A DNA stretch of 35,461 nt from VBDM01 sp049663805 (GCA_049663805.1 JBATEB010000179.1:1-35461); one strand, 5' to 3'; positions 23,236 through 30,655 are shown, counted from the stretch's first letter. Notes: a model not told the origin generated them from the letters alone. A program made the numbers and translations.

Positions 23236-23277
23236 ATACCTCCGTTAAGGTATTTACTAAATTCTATTTTGAGTCAA
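23236..23277 (-). promoter_or_regulatory. Candidate promoter with overlapping palindrome
   Basis: In an AT-rich stretch, a - strand TTGACT (23272-23277) is followed 15-17 bases later by TAAATA/AATACC. That -10 region overlaps the palindrome ATACCT-N6-AGGTAT (23236-23253). It faces the PEP-CTERM gene starting at 23135. The gap to the + strand operon at 23457 shows nothing else that I can support. Confidence 0.35.
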
Positions 23278-23456
23278 TATGTTAAGTGTACTTTTCGTTA
23301 GTGACAACGGATCGCCCGGAAACTTTTCTGGAAAACTGTAAAAATTCCCGACGCGTTGGATGGCCAAGCCTTGTCCCCGGCGGACTAATTCGACAAAGAG
23401 GCTCAAGCAGCCGTGGCGTGTATATTGGCGCCTGAGATCACAAGGCGCCCGGGGAT

Positions 23457-23852
23457 ATGACAACGGAAATCGCCGCTCTCAACCTTCTCGCAGGATGGCT
23501 CGGCATGCTGGGCGGTGTCGTGTCCGGCGCCGCCATCGGGCTGTTCTTCCACGATGACGCGTGGATGGGCGGCTATGGCTCGTTTCGCAGGCGCTTGACG
23601 CGCCTGGGCCACATCTCCTTCTTCGGGCTCGGCTTCGTCAATCTGATGTTCGCCTTCAGCCTCCGTGCTGTCGAGATTTCGGTGTTCGAGGCGCGGCTTG
23701 CCTCATGGTGCTTCATCGTGGGACTGGTCGCCATGCCCATCTGCTGCTTTCTGACCGCATGGCGCAAACCGCTTCGGCACCTGTTTCCGATCCCGGTGCT
23801 GAGCGTCGGGATCGGCATCGTCGCCTTGCTGGCAGGGTGGCCGTGGCGATGA
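23457..23852 (+). CDS. Small integral membrane protein of a radical SAM operon
   Basis: A 131-residue protein with four predicted transmembrane helices (about 8-30, 50-70, 80-100 and 108-127). A short polar loop after the first helix holds HDDAW and GSFRRRLTRLGH. I do not recognise the family. It is the first gene of a three-gene + strand operon; its TGA stop overlaps the ATG of the radical SAM gene (ATGA), so translation is coupled. A GGGGAT ribosome binding site lies before ATG 23457. The conserved-looking acidic and basic residues in the loop and the coupling suggest that it acts with the enzyme in the membrane, perhaps in lipid modification. That is inference. Confidence 0.75.
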   Translation: MTTEIAALNLLAGWLGMLGGVVSGAAIGLFFHDDAWMGGYGSFRRRLTRLGHISFFGLGFVNLMFAFSLRAVEISVFEARLASWCFIVGLVAMPICCFLTAWRKPLRHLFPIPVLSVGIGIVALLAGWPWR

Positions 23853-25192
23853 AGCTCGGCCTGGTCGCGATGAGCGGGGTTCGTGCCCATAACAAGGAGC
23901 TGACCGAGCTCGGCCTCACGCTGCCGGGCTTCGTGGAGCGCAATAGGACCATCGCCTCGCTGCCGAGTCTCGGGCTGCTGACGCTCGCCGGCATGACGCC
24001 GGACGACTTTGAGGTCCAGTACGTTGAGGTGCCCGACATTGCGGCGGTTGCCGGCCTGCCCGGCGAGTTCGACGCCGTCGCAATCTCGAGCTTCAGCGCC
24101 CAGATCAACGAGGCGTACCAGCTGGCGGATCGCTACCGCGCCGCAGGCACCAAGGTGTTGCTGGGCGGCTTGCATGTGACCGCGGTGCCGGACGAGGCCG
24201 GGCGGCATGCCGACGCCATCGTTATCGGAGAGGGCGAGCCGGTGTGGCCCGAGCTGCTGGCGGACCTGCGCGGCGGGAGGCTTGAGCCGGTATACGACGC
24301 GCGGCGCAGGAGCTTCAACCTGGCGGACGCGCCGATGCCGGCCTTCCACCTGCTCGATATCGGCCAGTACAACCGGCTCACCGTGCAGACGCAGCGGGGG
24401 TGCCCCTGGCGCTGCGATTTCTGCGCGGCTTCGATACGCATATCGCCGACTTACAAGCTGAAGCCGCCCGCCAGGGTCATCGCGGAGATCCGCCGCATCA
24501 AGGAGCTGTGGGCGCACCCGTTCATCGAGTTCGCCGACGACAACACCTTCGTCAACAAGAGGCACTCGAAGAGCCTGTTGCGTGCCCTCGCCAGGGAGAA
24601 GGTGCGCTGGTTCACCGAAACGGACGTGTCCGTCGCGGAAGACGACGAGCTCCTCGGCCTGATGCGAGACAGCGGTTGCGCGCAGGTGTTGATCGGCCTC
24701 GAGAGCCCGTCGCGCGGCGCCCTCGACGGGGTGGAGGAACGGACCAACTGGAAAGCGAAGCAGCTCGATCGTTACGCGCGGGCGATCGCGCGGATACAGG
24801 ATCGCGGCATCACGGTGAACGGCTGCTTCATACTCGGCCTGGACGGCACTGACGTTGGAAGCTTCGGCGACGTATGGAATTTCGTGCGCGCGAGCGGCCT
24901 TTACGAGGTGCAGATCACGATCATGACGGCATTCCCCGGCACACCGCTGTACACCCGCTTGCGGGCGGAGGGAAGGATCCTGCGGGAGAACGTCTGGGAG
25001 TTGTGCACGCTATTCGACGTGAACTTCAAGCCGGATCGCATGAGCGTCGCCGAGCTGGAGCGCGGATTTCGCGATCTTGCCGAGAAGCTTTATAGCGCCG
25101 AAAGCACCAAGGAGCGAAGGGAAGGCTATCGGAAGCGGTTGCGTGAACTGGGGCGGTTGCGACGTCAACACAAAAAGGAGGCCGTGGCATGA
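23849..25192 (+). CDS. B12-binding domain radical SAM enzyme
   Basis: A 447-residue class B radical SAM protein. Residues 1-170 or so form a cobalamin-binding-like Rossmann domain (LLGGLHVTAVPDE, IVIGEGEPVWPELL). The [4Fe-4S] motif is CPWRCDFC (C185, C189, C192), followed by the TIM-barrel strands (FADDNTFV, FILGLDGTD). The C-terminal 100 residues are helical and end in many Arg/Lys. Family members methylate unactivated carbons or rearrange lipids and natural products, for example the hopanoid Hpn enzymes and bacteriochlorophyll methylases. The start at ATG 23849 overlaps the previous stop; the longer frame upstream is a shadow. Its own stop overlaps the next ATG. Between two small membrane proteins, it may modify a membrane lipid. 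The substrate cannot be assigned. Confidence 0.9.
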   Translation: MKLGLVAMSGVRAHNKELTELGLTLPGFVERNRTIASLPSLGLLTLAGMTPDDFEVQYVEVPDIAAVAGLPGEFDAVAISSFSAQINEAYQLADRYRAAGTKVLLGGLHVTAVPDEAGRHADAIVIGEGEPVWPELLADLRGGRLEPVYDARRRSFNLADAPMPAFHLLDIGQYNRLTVQTQRGCPWRCDFCAASIRISPTYKLKPPARVIAEIRRIKELWAHPFIEFADDNTFVNKRHSKSLLRALAREKVRWFTETDVSVAEDDELLGLMRDSGCAQVLIGLESPSRGALDGVEERTNWKAKQLDRYARAIARIQDRGITVNGCFILGLDGTDVGSFGDVWNFVRASGLYEVQITIMTAFPGTPLYTRLRAEGRILRENVWELCTLFDVNFKPDRMSVAELERGFRDLAEKLYSAESTKERREGYRKRLRELGRLRRQHKKEAVA

Positions 25193-25578
25193 ACGCGAAC
25201 TGGATCAAGCCGTTTTTCATCGTTGCCGGTCTGTATGACGGGGTCTTGGGCATCGCCTTCCTGTTTTTCTCGGGAGCCATCTTTCAGACGTTTGGCGTGG
25301 CGCCGCCCAATCACCCGGCCTACATCCAATTTCCGGCATTGTTGCTGCTGATTTTTGCCGCGATGTTCTTCCGTATCGCCGCGGATCCCGTCAGGAACCG
25401 GGAACTGATCCTTTACGGCGTCGGCTTGAAGATCGCCTATTCGGGCACTGCGTTCTGGTATCAGCTGACCGGCGGCGTACCCTTCATGTGGATACCGTGG
25501 GCATGGGCCGACCTGGTTTTTCTGGTCCTGTTCCTGGTGGCCTGGAGCAAGCTAGGCTCGCCGGCGCCCGCCAAGTAG
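25189..25578 (+). CDS. Small integral membrane protein of a radical SAM operon
   Basis: A 129-residue protein with four predicted transmembrane helices (about 8-30, 44-63, 73-92 and 100-120). It contains the motif GLYDGVLGIAFLFF in helix one and PWAWADLVFL in helix four. I do not recognise a named family, though proteins of this size and shape are common as DUFs. Its ATG overlaps the TGA of the radical SAM gene (ATGA), with AAAAGGAGG before it, so it is the third coupled gene. A GC-rich hairpin follows 11 bp after the stop codon. Likely partner or substrate handler of the radical SAM enzyme, by inference only. Confidence 0.78.
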   Translation: MNANWIKPFFIVAGLYDGVLGIAFLFFSGAIFQTFGVAPPNHPAYIQFPALLLLIFAAMFFRIAADPVRNRELILYGVGLKIAYSGTAFWYQLTGGVPFMWIPWAWADLVFLVLFLVAWSKLGSPAPAK

Positions 25579-25589
25579 TACAACTCGAA

Positions 25590-25614
25590 GGGCCGGGGAC
25601 CGACGCCCCGGCCC
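25590..25614 (+). terminator. Hairpin at the end of the radical SAM operon
   Basis: A perfect 9-bp stem (GGGCCGGGG/CCCCGGCCC) with a 7-base loop, 11 bp after the last stop codon. No T-run follows, so it would need Rho or act by stability alone. Confidence 0.55.
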
Positions 25615-25617
25615 CGG

Positions 25618-25776
25618 CATGCTCGCCGAGAGCCGCTCGCCGATGGCGCTCTCGGCCAAGAGCAGCTTGAGCACCTCGGAACGAAAGCCCCGTTCGAGCA
25701 ACTTCACCGGAATCGCCGGCAGCACGACGAACGCACCGTCCGCGCGAAAAATGCCGTCAACAGCCAACACATGGAG
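25618..25776 (-). pseudogene. Remnant of an IS91-like (Y2) transposase
   Basis: A - strand frame reads LHVLAVDGIFRADGAF, then LPAIPVKLLERGFRSEVL and LLLAESAIGERLSASM. The HxLxxDGxF motif and the following helix pattern match the middle part of Y2/IS91-type transposases. Both ends are missing, so it is not functional. The GC hairpin at 25590-25614 lies just beyond its 3' end. Confidence 0.55.
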
Positions 25777-25794
25777 GGTGAAACCGGTGGAGGT

Positions 25795-25888
25795 GAAACC
25801 GGGGTCTGTCCCCGGTTTCTGGTTCCCCCCGGTTTCTGGTTCCCCCCGGTTTCTGGTTCCCGCCCGGTTCTGGTTCCCGGTTTTGGTT
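25795..25888. repeat. Palindrome of the GGTCTGTCCCCGG repeat plus 17-bp tandem repeat
   Basis: GAAACCGGGG-TCTGT-CCCCGGTTTC (25795-25819) is a perfect hairpin containing the dispersed repeat seen at 1-18 and 5232-5309. It runs directly into about four decaying copies of GGTTTCTGGTTCCCCCC, starting at 25814, 25831, 25848 and 25866. The rest of the gap to 25947 shows nothing that I can support. Confidence 0.85.
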
Positions 25889-25947
25889 CGTGATCGGCGA
25901 GCTGGGCCGATCGATCGGGAAGCCGCTGTAGGCGGCGTCTCCGAAAC

Positions 25948-25964
25948 GAACGCGGTTCGCGTTC
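25948..25964 (-). terminator. Short hairpin at the end of the NHL lipoprotein gene
   Basis: A perfect 7-bp stem (GAACGCG/CGCGTTC) with a 3-base loop begins at the TAG stop codon and is followed on the - strand by GTTTC. A weak intrinsic terminator is possible. Confidence 0.4.
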
Positions 25965-27124
25965 TACGGCAGGTTTTGCACCACCGCCACGCCGTTACGG
26001 AGCGTGATGTAGAGCGATGCTCCCCTGATGGTCAGTCCTATCGGCGCATTCAGCAGCCCCGGCAATGCCCCCGGCGCAAAGCCCGCCTGCCCCGCTACGC
26101 CCACGACCGTGCTCACCGCCCCGGCGGGCGTGATCTTGCGGATGGTGTGGTTGCCCCAATCGGCCACATAGACATTGCCCGCGCTGTCGGTGGCAATGTC
26201 GTGCGGGTAATTGAATTGCACGTCGCCCAGCGAGGTGATCACGCTCGCGGGCGTGATCTTGCGGATGGCGTTGGCGTCCCAATCGGCCACATAGACATTG
26301 CCCGTGCCGTCGGTGGCAACACCGCGCGGGAGAGCAAAGCGCGCCATTGCCCCGGTTGCGTCGGCAAGCGTGGTAACAACCCCTAAGGGCGTGATCTTGC
26401 GGAGGATGCTGGTGTAGAAATCGCTCACATAGACATTGTCCGAGCTGTCGGTAGCGACGCCTGTCGGGAGAAAAAAGCTCGCCGTGGCTCCGGTACCGTC
26501 GGTACTGTCGCTGCTGCCGGGCATTCCCGCCGCGCCCGCAAGCGTGCTCACCATGCCCGCCGCCGTGATCTTTCGGATGGTGTGGTTATTGCGATCGGCC
26601 ACATAGACATTGCCCACGCTGTCGGTGGCGACACCTTCCGGGGCAAAAAAGCGCGCTGCGGCGCCGACACCATCGTCGCTACCGTTGCGCTCCATATCCC
26701 CGGCAAAGAGGGCGAGGGAGGGAGAGGGGGATGAGCAAGTTACGCTCACGTCGGTGACATCTGCCCCGCTCACCGTACCCGCGCTGTTTGCGACCGCGCA
26801 GGTCTGGCTCGCGGGCTGCGTGAGCACCGTAACGCTGTAGTTGCTGCCTGTCGCCGCAGAGGTGGCGAAGGCAAAGGCGCTGTTTGCCGACAGCGTCAGG
26901 TCATTGCCGCCATTGTTCTGCAGCACCACAGTGCCGGAAAGACCCGTGGCCGTGCCCCCGACGGTGTAGTTCGTGCCTCCCCCGCTTGCCGCGCCGCTAT
27001 GGGTGGTCGCAGCTCCCGTGCCGGTCGTGTTGTCGCTGTCGCCTCCCGAGCTGCACGCGCTCAGAGCAACGGAAAAGACGGAAAGCAGAAATAGCCGATA
27101 CCCGCGCGTACTTTTCGGTCCCAT
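25964..27124 (-). CDS. NHL-repeat beta-propeller lipoprotein
   Basis: A 386-residue predicted lipoprotein with signal ending in VALSAC (C24) and a Ser/Gly/Thr linker. Residues of about 50-130 form a small beta domain (GLSGTVVLQNNGGNDLTLS). From about 140 onward there are at least four NHL repeats with the pattern GNVYVADxxNHTIRKIT, forming a propeller. Such proteins usually sit on the outer membrane or cell surface and bind ligands or act as scaffolds; catalytic activity is not indicated. The open frame extends 31 codons upstream, but ATG 27124 is preferred for AAGGGG and the signal peptide. It stands alone among secreted-protein genes. A short hairpin marks its end. Confidence 0.88.
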   Translation of the reverse strand: MGPKSTRGYRLFLLSVFSVALSACSSGGDSDNTTGTGAATTHSGAASGGGTNYTVGGTATGLSGTVVLQNNGGNDLTLSANSAFAFATSAATGSNYSVTVLTQPASQTCAVANSAGTVSGADVTDVSVTCSSPSPSLALFAGDMERNGSDDGVGAAARFFAPEGVATDSVGNVYVADRNNHTIRKITAAGMVSTLAGAAGMPGSSDSTDGTGATASFFLPTGVATDSSDNVYVSDFYTSILRKITPLGVVTTLADATGAMARFALPRGVATDGTGNVYVADWDANAIRKITPASVITSLGDVQFNYPHDIATDSAGNVYVADWGNHTIRKITPAGAVSTVVGVAGQAGFAPGALPGLLNAPIGLTIRGASLYITLRNGVAVVQNLP

Positions 27125-27409
27125 GACTACCCCTTTTGTGCCCTTCAAGGGCGTGTCATCCAAGCAGGAGTGCGAAGATGGGTTTGCGCCGTAAGCGACA
27201 ATGAACCCGGAAACCAAGCGGGTCTGTGTGACAGCGTACTCAATGAACTCTATTTTTTCTACAGGTGCAGAAGCTCGCGAACTGGCTGTCGTTGCCCACC
27301 GCGAGGATGAGATGGCCGTCGGCGGTGGGGAAACGGATGGCGGGAAATCCGCGGGCTCGAAAAAAGCGAAGTCGCCGTTCGCGCTGAACTCACTACGGAG
27401 GAACTTCTC

Positions 27410-28129
27410 CTATTGGACCACCACGATGGGCTCGACGTCGGATTTGAGAGGTGACCACGTAGCGAGGTGGGGATCTTCCGAAAGAATCACGAAAGCGGAA
27501 AAACTGCCGGGCGAAGGAACCTCTACCGGCGAAGCGAATGCGGTGAGCGAGCCCGAGCCGGCGCCGCGCGTGACCGTGAGTGCGCTGGATGTCAGAGCAG
27601 AAGGGGGCGAGGTAATGAAGCCAAGGTTGATGATTCCGTTGTCCTTGCTGACGAGCTGGTAGTCGAAGCTGACTGTAAACGATGTGGGAACGTTTACGGT
27701 GCCTGTCGTGGGATTGACTGACGTGATTTCGATAAAGTCATTCGGGCAAACGGCCGGAATTGCATTGGCCTGAGCAAAGTCCACTTTCAAGCCAGTCGGG
27801 TCGACGATCGTGAGAGTGTCGCCGTTCCGGACCAAGTTGAATGTTGTGGAGAAAACGGTGAGCGAGTCACCTTGAATTGTGCCGGTCACCACGGCTTTAT
27901 AGCCGGTGGCGGAGCAGACTCTGACAACCGCCGTGTTGTCAGTCTTGATTTCGAGGTAAACGTCGGACGAAGCTACGTACCAGTTTCCGGCATAGGGTGC
28001 TTGAACCGGGGTATCGCTGCCGCCACCGCTTCCGCAACCCATCAGCGAAAGGGTGGTTATGAGTGCGGCAATTACTACTACTGAATTGCCAAGGTTTAGA
28101 ACAGCCCGCGCTCGCCGGATAAAGTCCAT
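27410..28129 (-). CDS. Lipoprotein of unknown function
   Basis: A 239-residue predicted lipoprotein: signal with hydrophobic core (VVVIAALITTLSLM) and C32 in LMGCGSGGG. The mature part has two beta-rich halves. The first (about 40-125) reads NWYVASSDVYLEIKTDNTAVV and GDSLTV, a lipocalin-like or META-like pattern. The second (about 130-239) is an Ig-like strand series beginning ITSVNPTTGTVNVPTSFTVS, similar to bacterial Ig-like domains. Two cysteines (RVCSAT, AVCPND) may bond. No family is recognised with confidence. ATG 28129 is chosen for AAGGGGATC and the signal peptide. The 285 bp between it and the NHL gene start hold no recognised site. Confidence 0.78.
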   Translation of the reverse strand: MDFIRRARAVLNLGNSVVVIAALITTLSLMGCGSGGGSDTPVQAPYAGNWYVASSDVYLEIKTDNTAVVRVCSATGYKAVVTGTIQGDSLTVFSTTFNLVRNGDTLTIVDPTGLKVDFAQANAIPAVCPNDFIEITSVNPTTGTVNVPTSFTVSFDYQLVSKDNGIINLGFITSPPSALTSSALTVTRGAGSGSLTAFASPVEVPSPGSFSAFVILSEDPHLATWSPLKSDVEPIVVVQ

Positions 28130-28250
28130 GCGAGATGATCCCCTTGGGCAAGAGATGGCTCCGTGCGCTGGCGAACACAAAACCAGCGATCACTCGCGCG
28201 CGGGCGCGATTCCGGCTGGCCGCCGTCGAGGACTTTGAGCCGGCAGGCGG

Positions 28251-28286
28251 GGCGTTTCCTCAGGCGTTCAGACCGCCTGGAACGCC
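28251..28286. repeat. Nested imperfect hairpin
   Basis: GGCGTT...AACGCC encloses CAGGCG-N7-CGCCTG. It abuts the left end of the MITE at 28288. It may be an old terminator or part of the mobile element's target. Confidence 0.5.
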
Positions 28287-28287
28287 T

Positions 28288-28401
28288 AGGGAAGCTCTGA
28301 ATAAGTCATCCCCGCGGAAGCGGGGATCCAGTAAGTCGTTCAGATTCCTGGATTCCCGCTTTCGCGGGAATGACGAAACGGGGGTTGTTCAGAGGTTCCC
28401 T
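28288..28401. mobile_element. 114-bp MITE with terminal inverted repeats
   Basis: Terminal repeats AGGGAAGCTCTGAATAA (28288-28304) and TTGTTCAGAGGTTCCCT (28385-28401) match at 15 of 17 positions. If the ends are set at GGGAA, a TA duplication flanks them. Inside are two hairpins of the widespread type (ATCCCCGC-GGAA-GCGGGGAT and ATTCCCGC-TTTC-GCGGGAAT). There is no coding capacity. The parent transposon is unknown. Confidence 0.8.
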
Positions 28402-28474
28402 AATTACCCTTGATGCCCGCTTCCTGGATGAGCTTCGAGTACTTCGCCGTCTCGGACCCAGACGGATAGTAGAA
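28400..28474 (-). pseudogene. C-terminal remnant of a Bug/TctC-type binding protein
   Basis: The - strand frame ends ETAKYSKLIQEAGIKGN followed by TAG. This is the usual C-terminus of Bug-family tricarboxylate-transporter binding proteins. About 24 codons remain before an upstream stop. The stop codon overlaps the right edge of the MITE. Confidence 0.5.
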
Positions 28475-28479
28475 TCAAT

Positions 28480-28528
28480 TCACCGCCGAAGCCAGGGTGG
28501 CTCGCCGGGGGACTGCAATCCAGTGCTT
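28480..28528. repeat. 49-bp dispersed repeat, copy 2
   Basis: Identical to 22476-22524. It follows the Bug-type remnant directly. The 117 bp between it and the FG-GAP gene stop contain only short frames that I cannot support. Confidence 0.9.
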
Positions 28529-28645
28529 CGTGAGCAAGCACAAGAAGTGACGCTTTCGCTGGCCTGATTCATCAGCTGGTTAGGCGTGCATGCGTTCACC
28601 GCATGCTCCTTGCCCTTAGGCATAAAGATCACGTACCCGAACGAC

Positions 28646-30448
28646 CTAGTCCGAGTCATCGTGTTCTTCGTCGGCGTCGTCATCGCGCCCGCCCCGACGG
28701 TGAAACGCAGGACATCCTCCGGCGGCTCGAATTTGGGTGGCGGCCGCGATCAACTGGCTCGCTTGCGCCGGCGTAAGCTTCCTGCCGGCTAGCGCCTCCA
28801 CCTCCCTGAGGAACGAACCGAGCGCGTGGCAGGCGCGTACGGCGCCCCGGGGATTACCTGCGCTGAATCCTTTGAGCGCCTTCTGCAGTTTGCGCGTCAG
28901 GCTGTGGTCGATCCCGCGTGCAAGATGGAAGCTATGCACCAGCGCAACCACCTTCAAAGTCTGCGTCGCCGGCCCGTTGAATCCATTGATCGTCACCAGG
29001 AACGTGCCGCTCGAAACGTTGCCGGCCGCATCCCTCGCCGCGCAGCTCACCGTGGTCGCACCGATCGGGAAGGTGCTGCCCGAGGCGGGCACGCAGGTAA
29101 TCGTCGGGGACGGGTCCGACTCGTCGACCGCTGTCGCCGTGTAGTTCACCTGCGCTCCGGCCGGGCTGGTGGCATCCGTCGTTATGTCGGACGGAAGCGT
29201 GAGTACTGGCGCGATCGTGTCGGCGGGCGCCGCAAACACAGACGTATTGAGGAGGACCGAGACGGTGTTGCCGAGCTGGTTCGCCACGGCGAGGTCGGGC
29301 TTGCCGTCGCCATCGAGGTCCCCGAGCGCGACGGAGACCGGGGCCGAGCTTACGAGGAAGTCGGTCGGCGGCCCGAAGGCGCCGGCGCCGGTGCCCGACA
29401 GAACCGAAACGTTGTTGCTGGCGCGATTCGCCACGGCAAGGTCGGGCTTGCCGTCGCCGTCGAGATCCCCGATCGCGACAGCGCTCGGGTTCGCTCCGGC
29501 AGCGAAATCTGCCGCCGGCCCGAAGGCGCCGGTGCCGGTGCCGATGAGAATCGAGACGGCGTTGCCGTTGAATTTCGCCACGGCGAGGTCGGGCTTGCCG
29601 TCGCCGTCGAGGTCTCCGATGGCTATCGATTTCGGGTTACCTGCCGCGGTGGAGAACGTGGCAGCAGGTCCGAAACCGCCGGTACCCGCGCCGAGCAGAA
29701 CGGAAACGGAGTTGCTGCCGAAATTCGCCACGGCGAGGTCGAGCTTGCCGTCGCCATTGAGATCCCCGATGGCCACCGAAGTCGGGATCGACCCCACCAC
29801 GAAATCGGTTGGAGCGCCGAAGGTTCCGGTTCCGCTGCCGAGCAGAATCGATACCGTGTCATTGGACTGAATTACCACGGCGAGGTCGGGTTTGCCGTCG
29901 CCATTGAAGTCTCCGACCGCGACGGAGACCGGGTTCGCTCCCACGCCGAAGGATGCGGCGGCGCCGAAGGTTCCGGTGCCGGAGCCGAGCAGAATCGAGA
30001 CGGTACTGCTGTCGAAGTTCGTCACGGCGAGGTCGGGCTTGCCGTCGCCGTCGAGATCCCCGATTGCCACGGAGAACGGGCTGGATCCAGCGGCAAAGTC
30101 GGTCGCCGGCCCGAAGGCGCCGGTCCCGGTGCCAAGCAGAATCGAAACGGAGTTGCTACCGAAGTTCGCCGCGACAAGGTCGGGCTTGCCGTCGCCGTTA
30201 AGATCCCCGATCGCGACAAAAGACGGGAGCGATCCTGCGGCGAAATTCGCGGCGGCGGCGAAGGAGGCAGGTTGAGCGAAGCTGACGGTGACCGGGAACA
30301 GGGCCGCCAAGCCGACGGCAAGCAATTCAAGTCCCCGCCGGCGTAGTCTGGGGGCCCACGCTGGGGCCGGTTCTTTCCGCGAATCAGGGCGAACGGCGAA
30401 ATGAAGCGCGGCGGCCGCCGCAAGGAGCTTATTGACGCACGTAGACAT
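28646..30448 (-). CDS. FG-GAP/VCBS beta-propeller and HYR-domain secreted protein
   Basis: A 600-residue exported protein. A long N-terminus ends in a hydrophobic stretch with cleavage near FAQP (about residue 59). Seven FG-GAP repeats follow, each with the calcium loop DLxGDGKPDL, enough for one seven-bladed propeller like the integrin alpha head. Then comes a HYR-type Ig domain (APVLTLPSDITTDATS, PIGATTVSCAARDAAGN), a helical segment of about 75 residues (LTRKLQKALKGFSAG, LTPAQASQLIAAA) and an acidic tail (DDDADEEHDDSD). It is probably a calcium-stabilised adhesion or matrix protein. Start choice: ATG 30457 has AAAAGGG directly against it with no spacing, whereas ATG 30448 is properly spaced from AAGGGATGG, so 30448 is preferred. 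Repeat blades are very similar at DNA level, so copy number could vary. Confidence 0.88.
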   Translation of the reverse strand: MSTCVNKLLAAAAALHFAVRPDSRKEPAPAWAPRLRRRGLELLAVGLAALFPVTVSFAQPASFAAAANFAAGSLPSFVAIGDLNGDGKPDLVAANFGSNSVSILLGTGTGAFGPATDFAAGSSPFSVAIGDLDGDGKPDLAVTNFDSSTVSILLGSGTGTFGAAASFGVGANPVSVAVGDFNGDGKPDLAVVIQSNDTVSILLGSGTGTFGAPTDFVVGSIPTSVAIGDLNGDGKLDLAVANFGSNSVSVLLGAGTGGFGPAATFSTAAGNPKSIAIGDLDGDGKPDLAVAKFNGNAVSILIGTGTGAFGPAADFAAGANPSAVAIGDLDGDGKPDLAVANRASNNVSVLSGTGAGAFGPPTDFLVSSAPVSVALGDLDGDGKPDLAVANQLGNTVSVLLNTSVFAAPADTIAPVLTLPSDITTDATSPAGAQVNYTATAVDESDPSPTITCVPASGSTFPIGATTVSCAARDAAGNVSSGTFLVTINGFNGPATQTLKVVALVHSFHLARGIDHSLTRKLQKALKGFSAGNPRGAVRACHALGSFLREVEALAGRKLTPAQASQLIAAATQIRAAGGCPAFHRRGGRDDDADEEHDDSD

Positions 30449-30594
30449 GGAATCCATCCCTTTTAGAAGAGTGGTCGGCGCGTTTCTTTTTATTGAAATC
30501 CGCCGCCCATCGACGGCCTCGCAGGCGGCCTCGCGATTCCGATTCCGGGTGCCGCTCAGCAGCAAAAAGGTCGGAAAAAAATCGCACTGTCAGC

Positions 30595-30619
30595 GTACAC
30601 CGATAAGGTACACCGATAA
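30595..30619 (-). repeat. 12-bp direct repeat upstream of the FG-GAP gene
   Basis: TTATCGGTGTAC (- strand) occurs twice, separated by one base (30595-30606 and 30608-30619), about 150 bp before the start codon. The spacing of 13 bp could suit a regulator binding in tandem. Confidence 0.6.
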
Positions 30620-30655
30620 CGTGCATTAGTTCACGGCGCCGATGAAGTTTCGCGG

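Noticed and set aside
22476..28528. The two 49-bp repeats as part of a CRISPR array
   Set aside because: Only two copies 6 kb apart, with no spacer array between them and no cas genes in the window.
28560..28610. GTTAGGC core, like an integron attC end
   Set aside because: No matching GCCTAAC partner, no integrase and no cassette array are present.
28480..28683. A 67-codon - strand frame ending in the 49-bp repeat
   Set aside because: It overlaps the real end of the FG-GAP gene, has no clear ribosome binding site and its tail is only the translated repeat.
29169..30346. Long + strand frames over the FG-GAP gene
   Set aside because: They merely repeat the antisense of the calcium-loop repeats; the - strand frame has a signal peptide and canonical DxDGDG-type loops.
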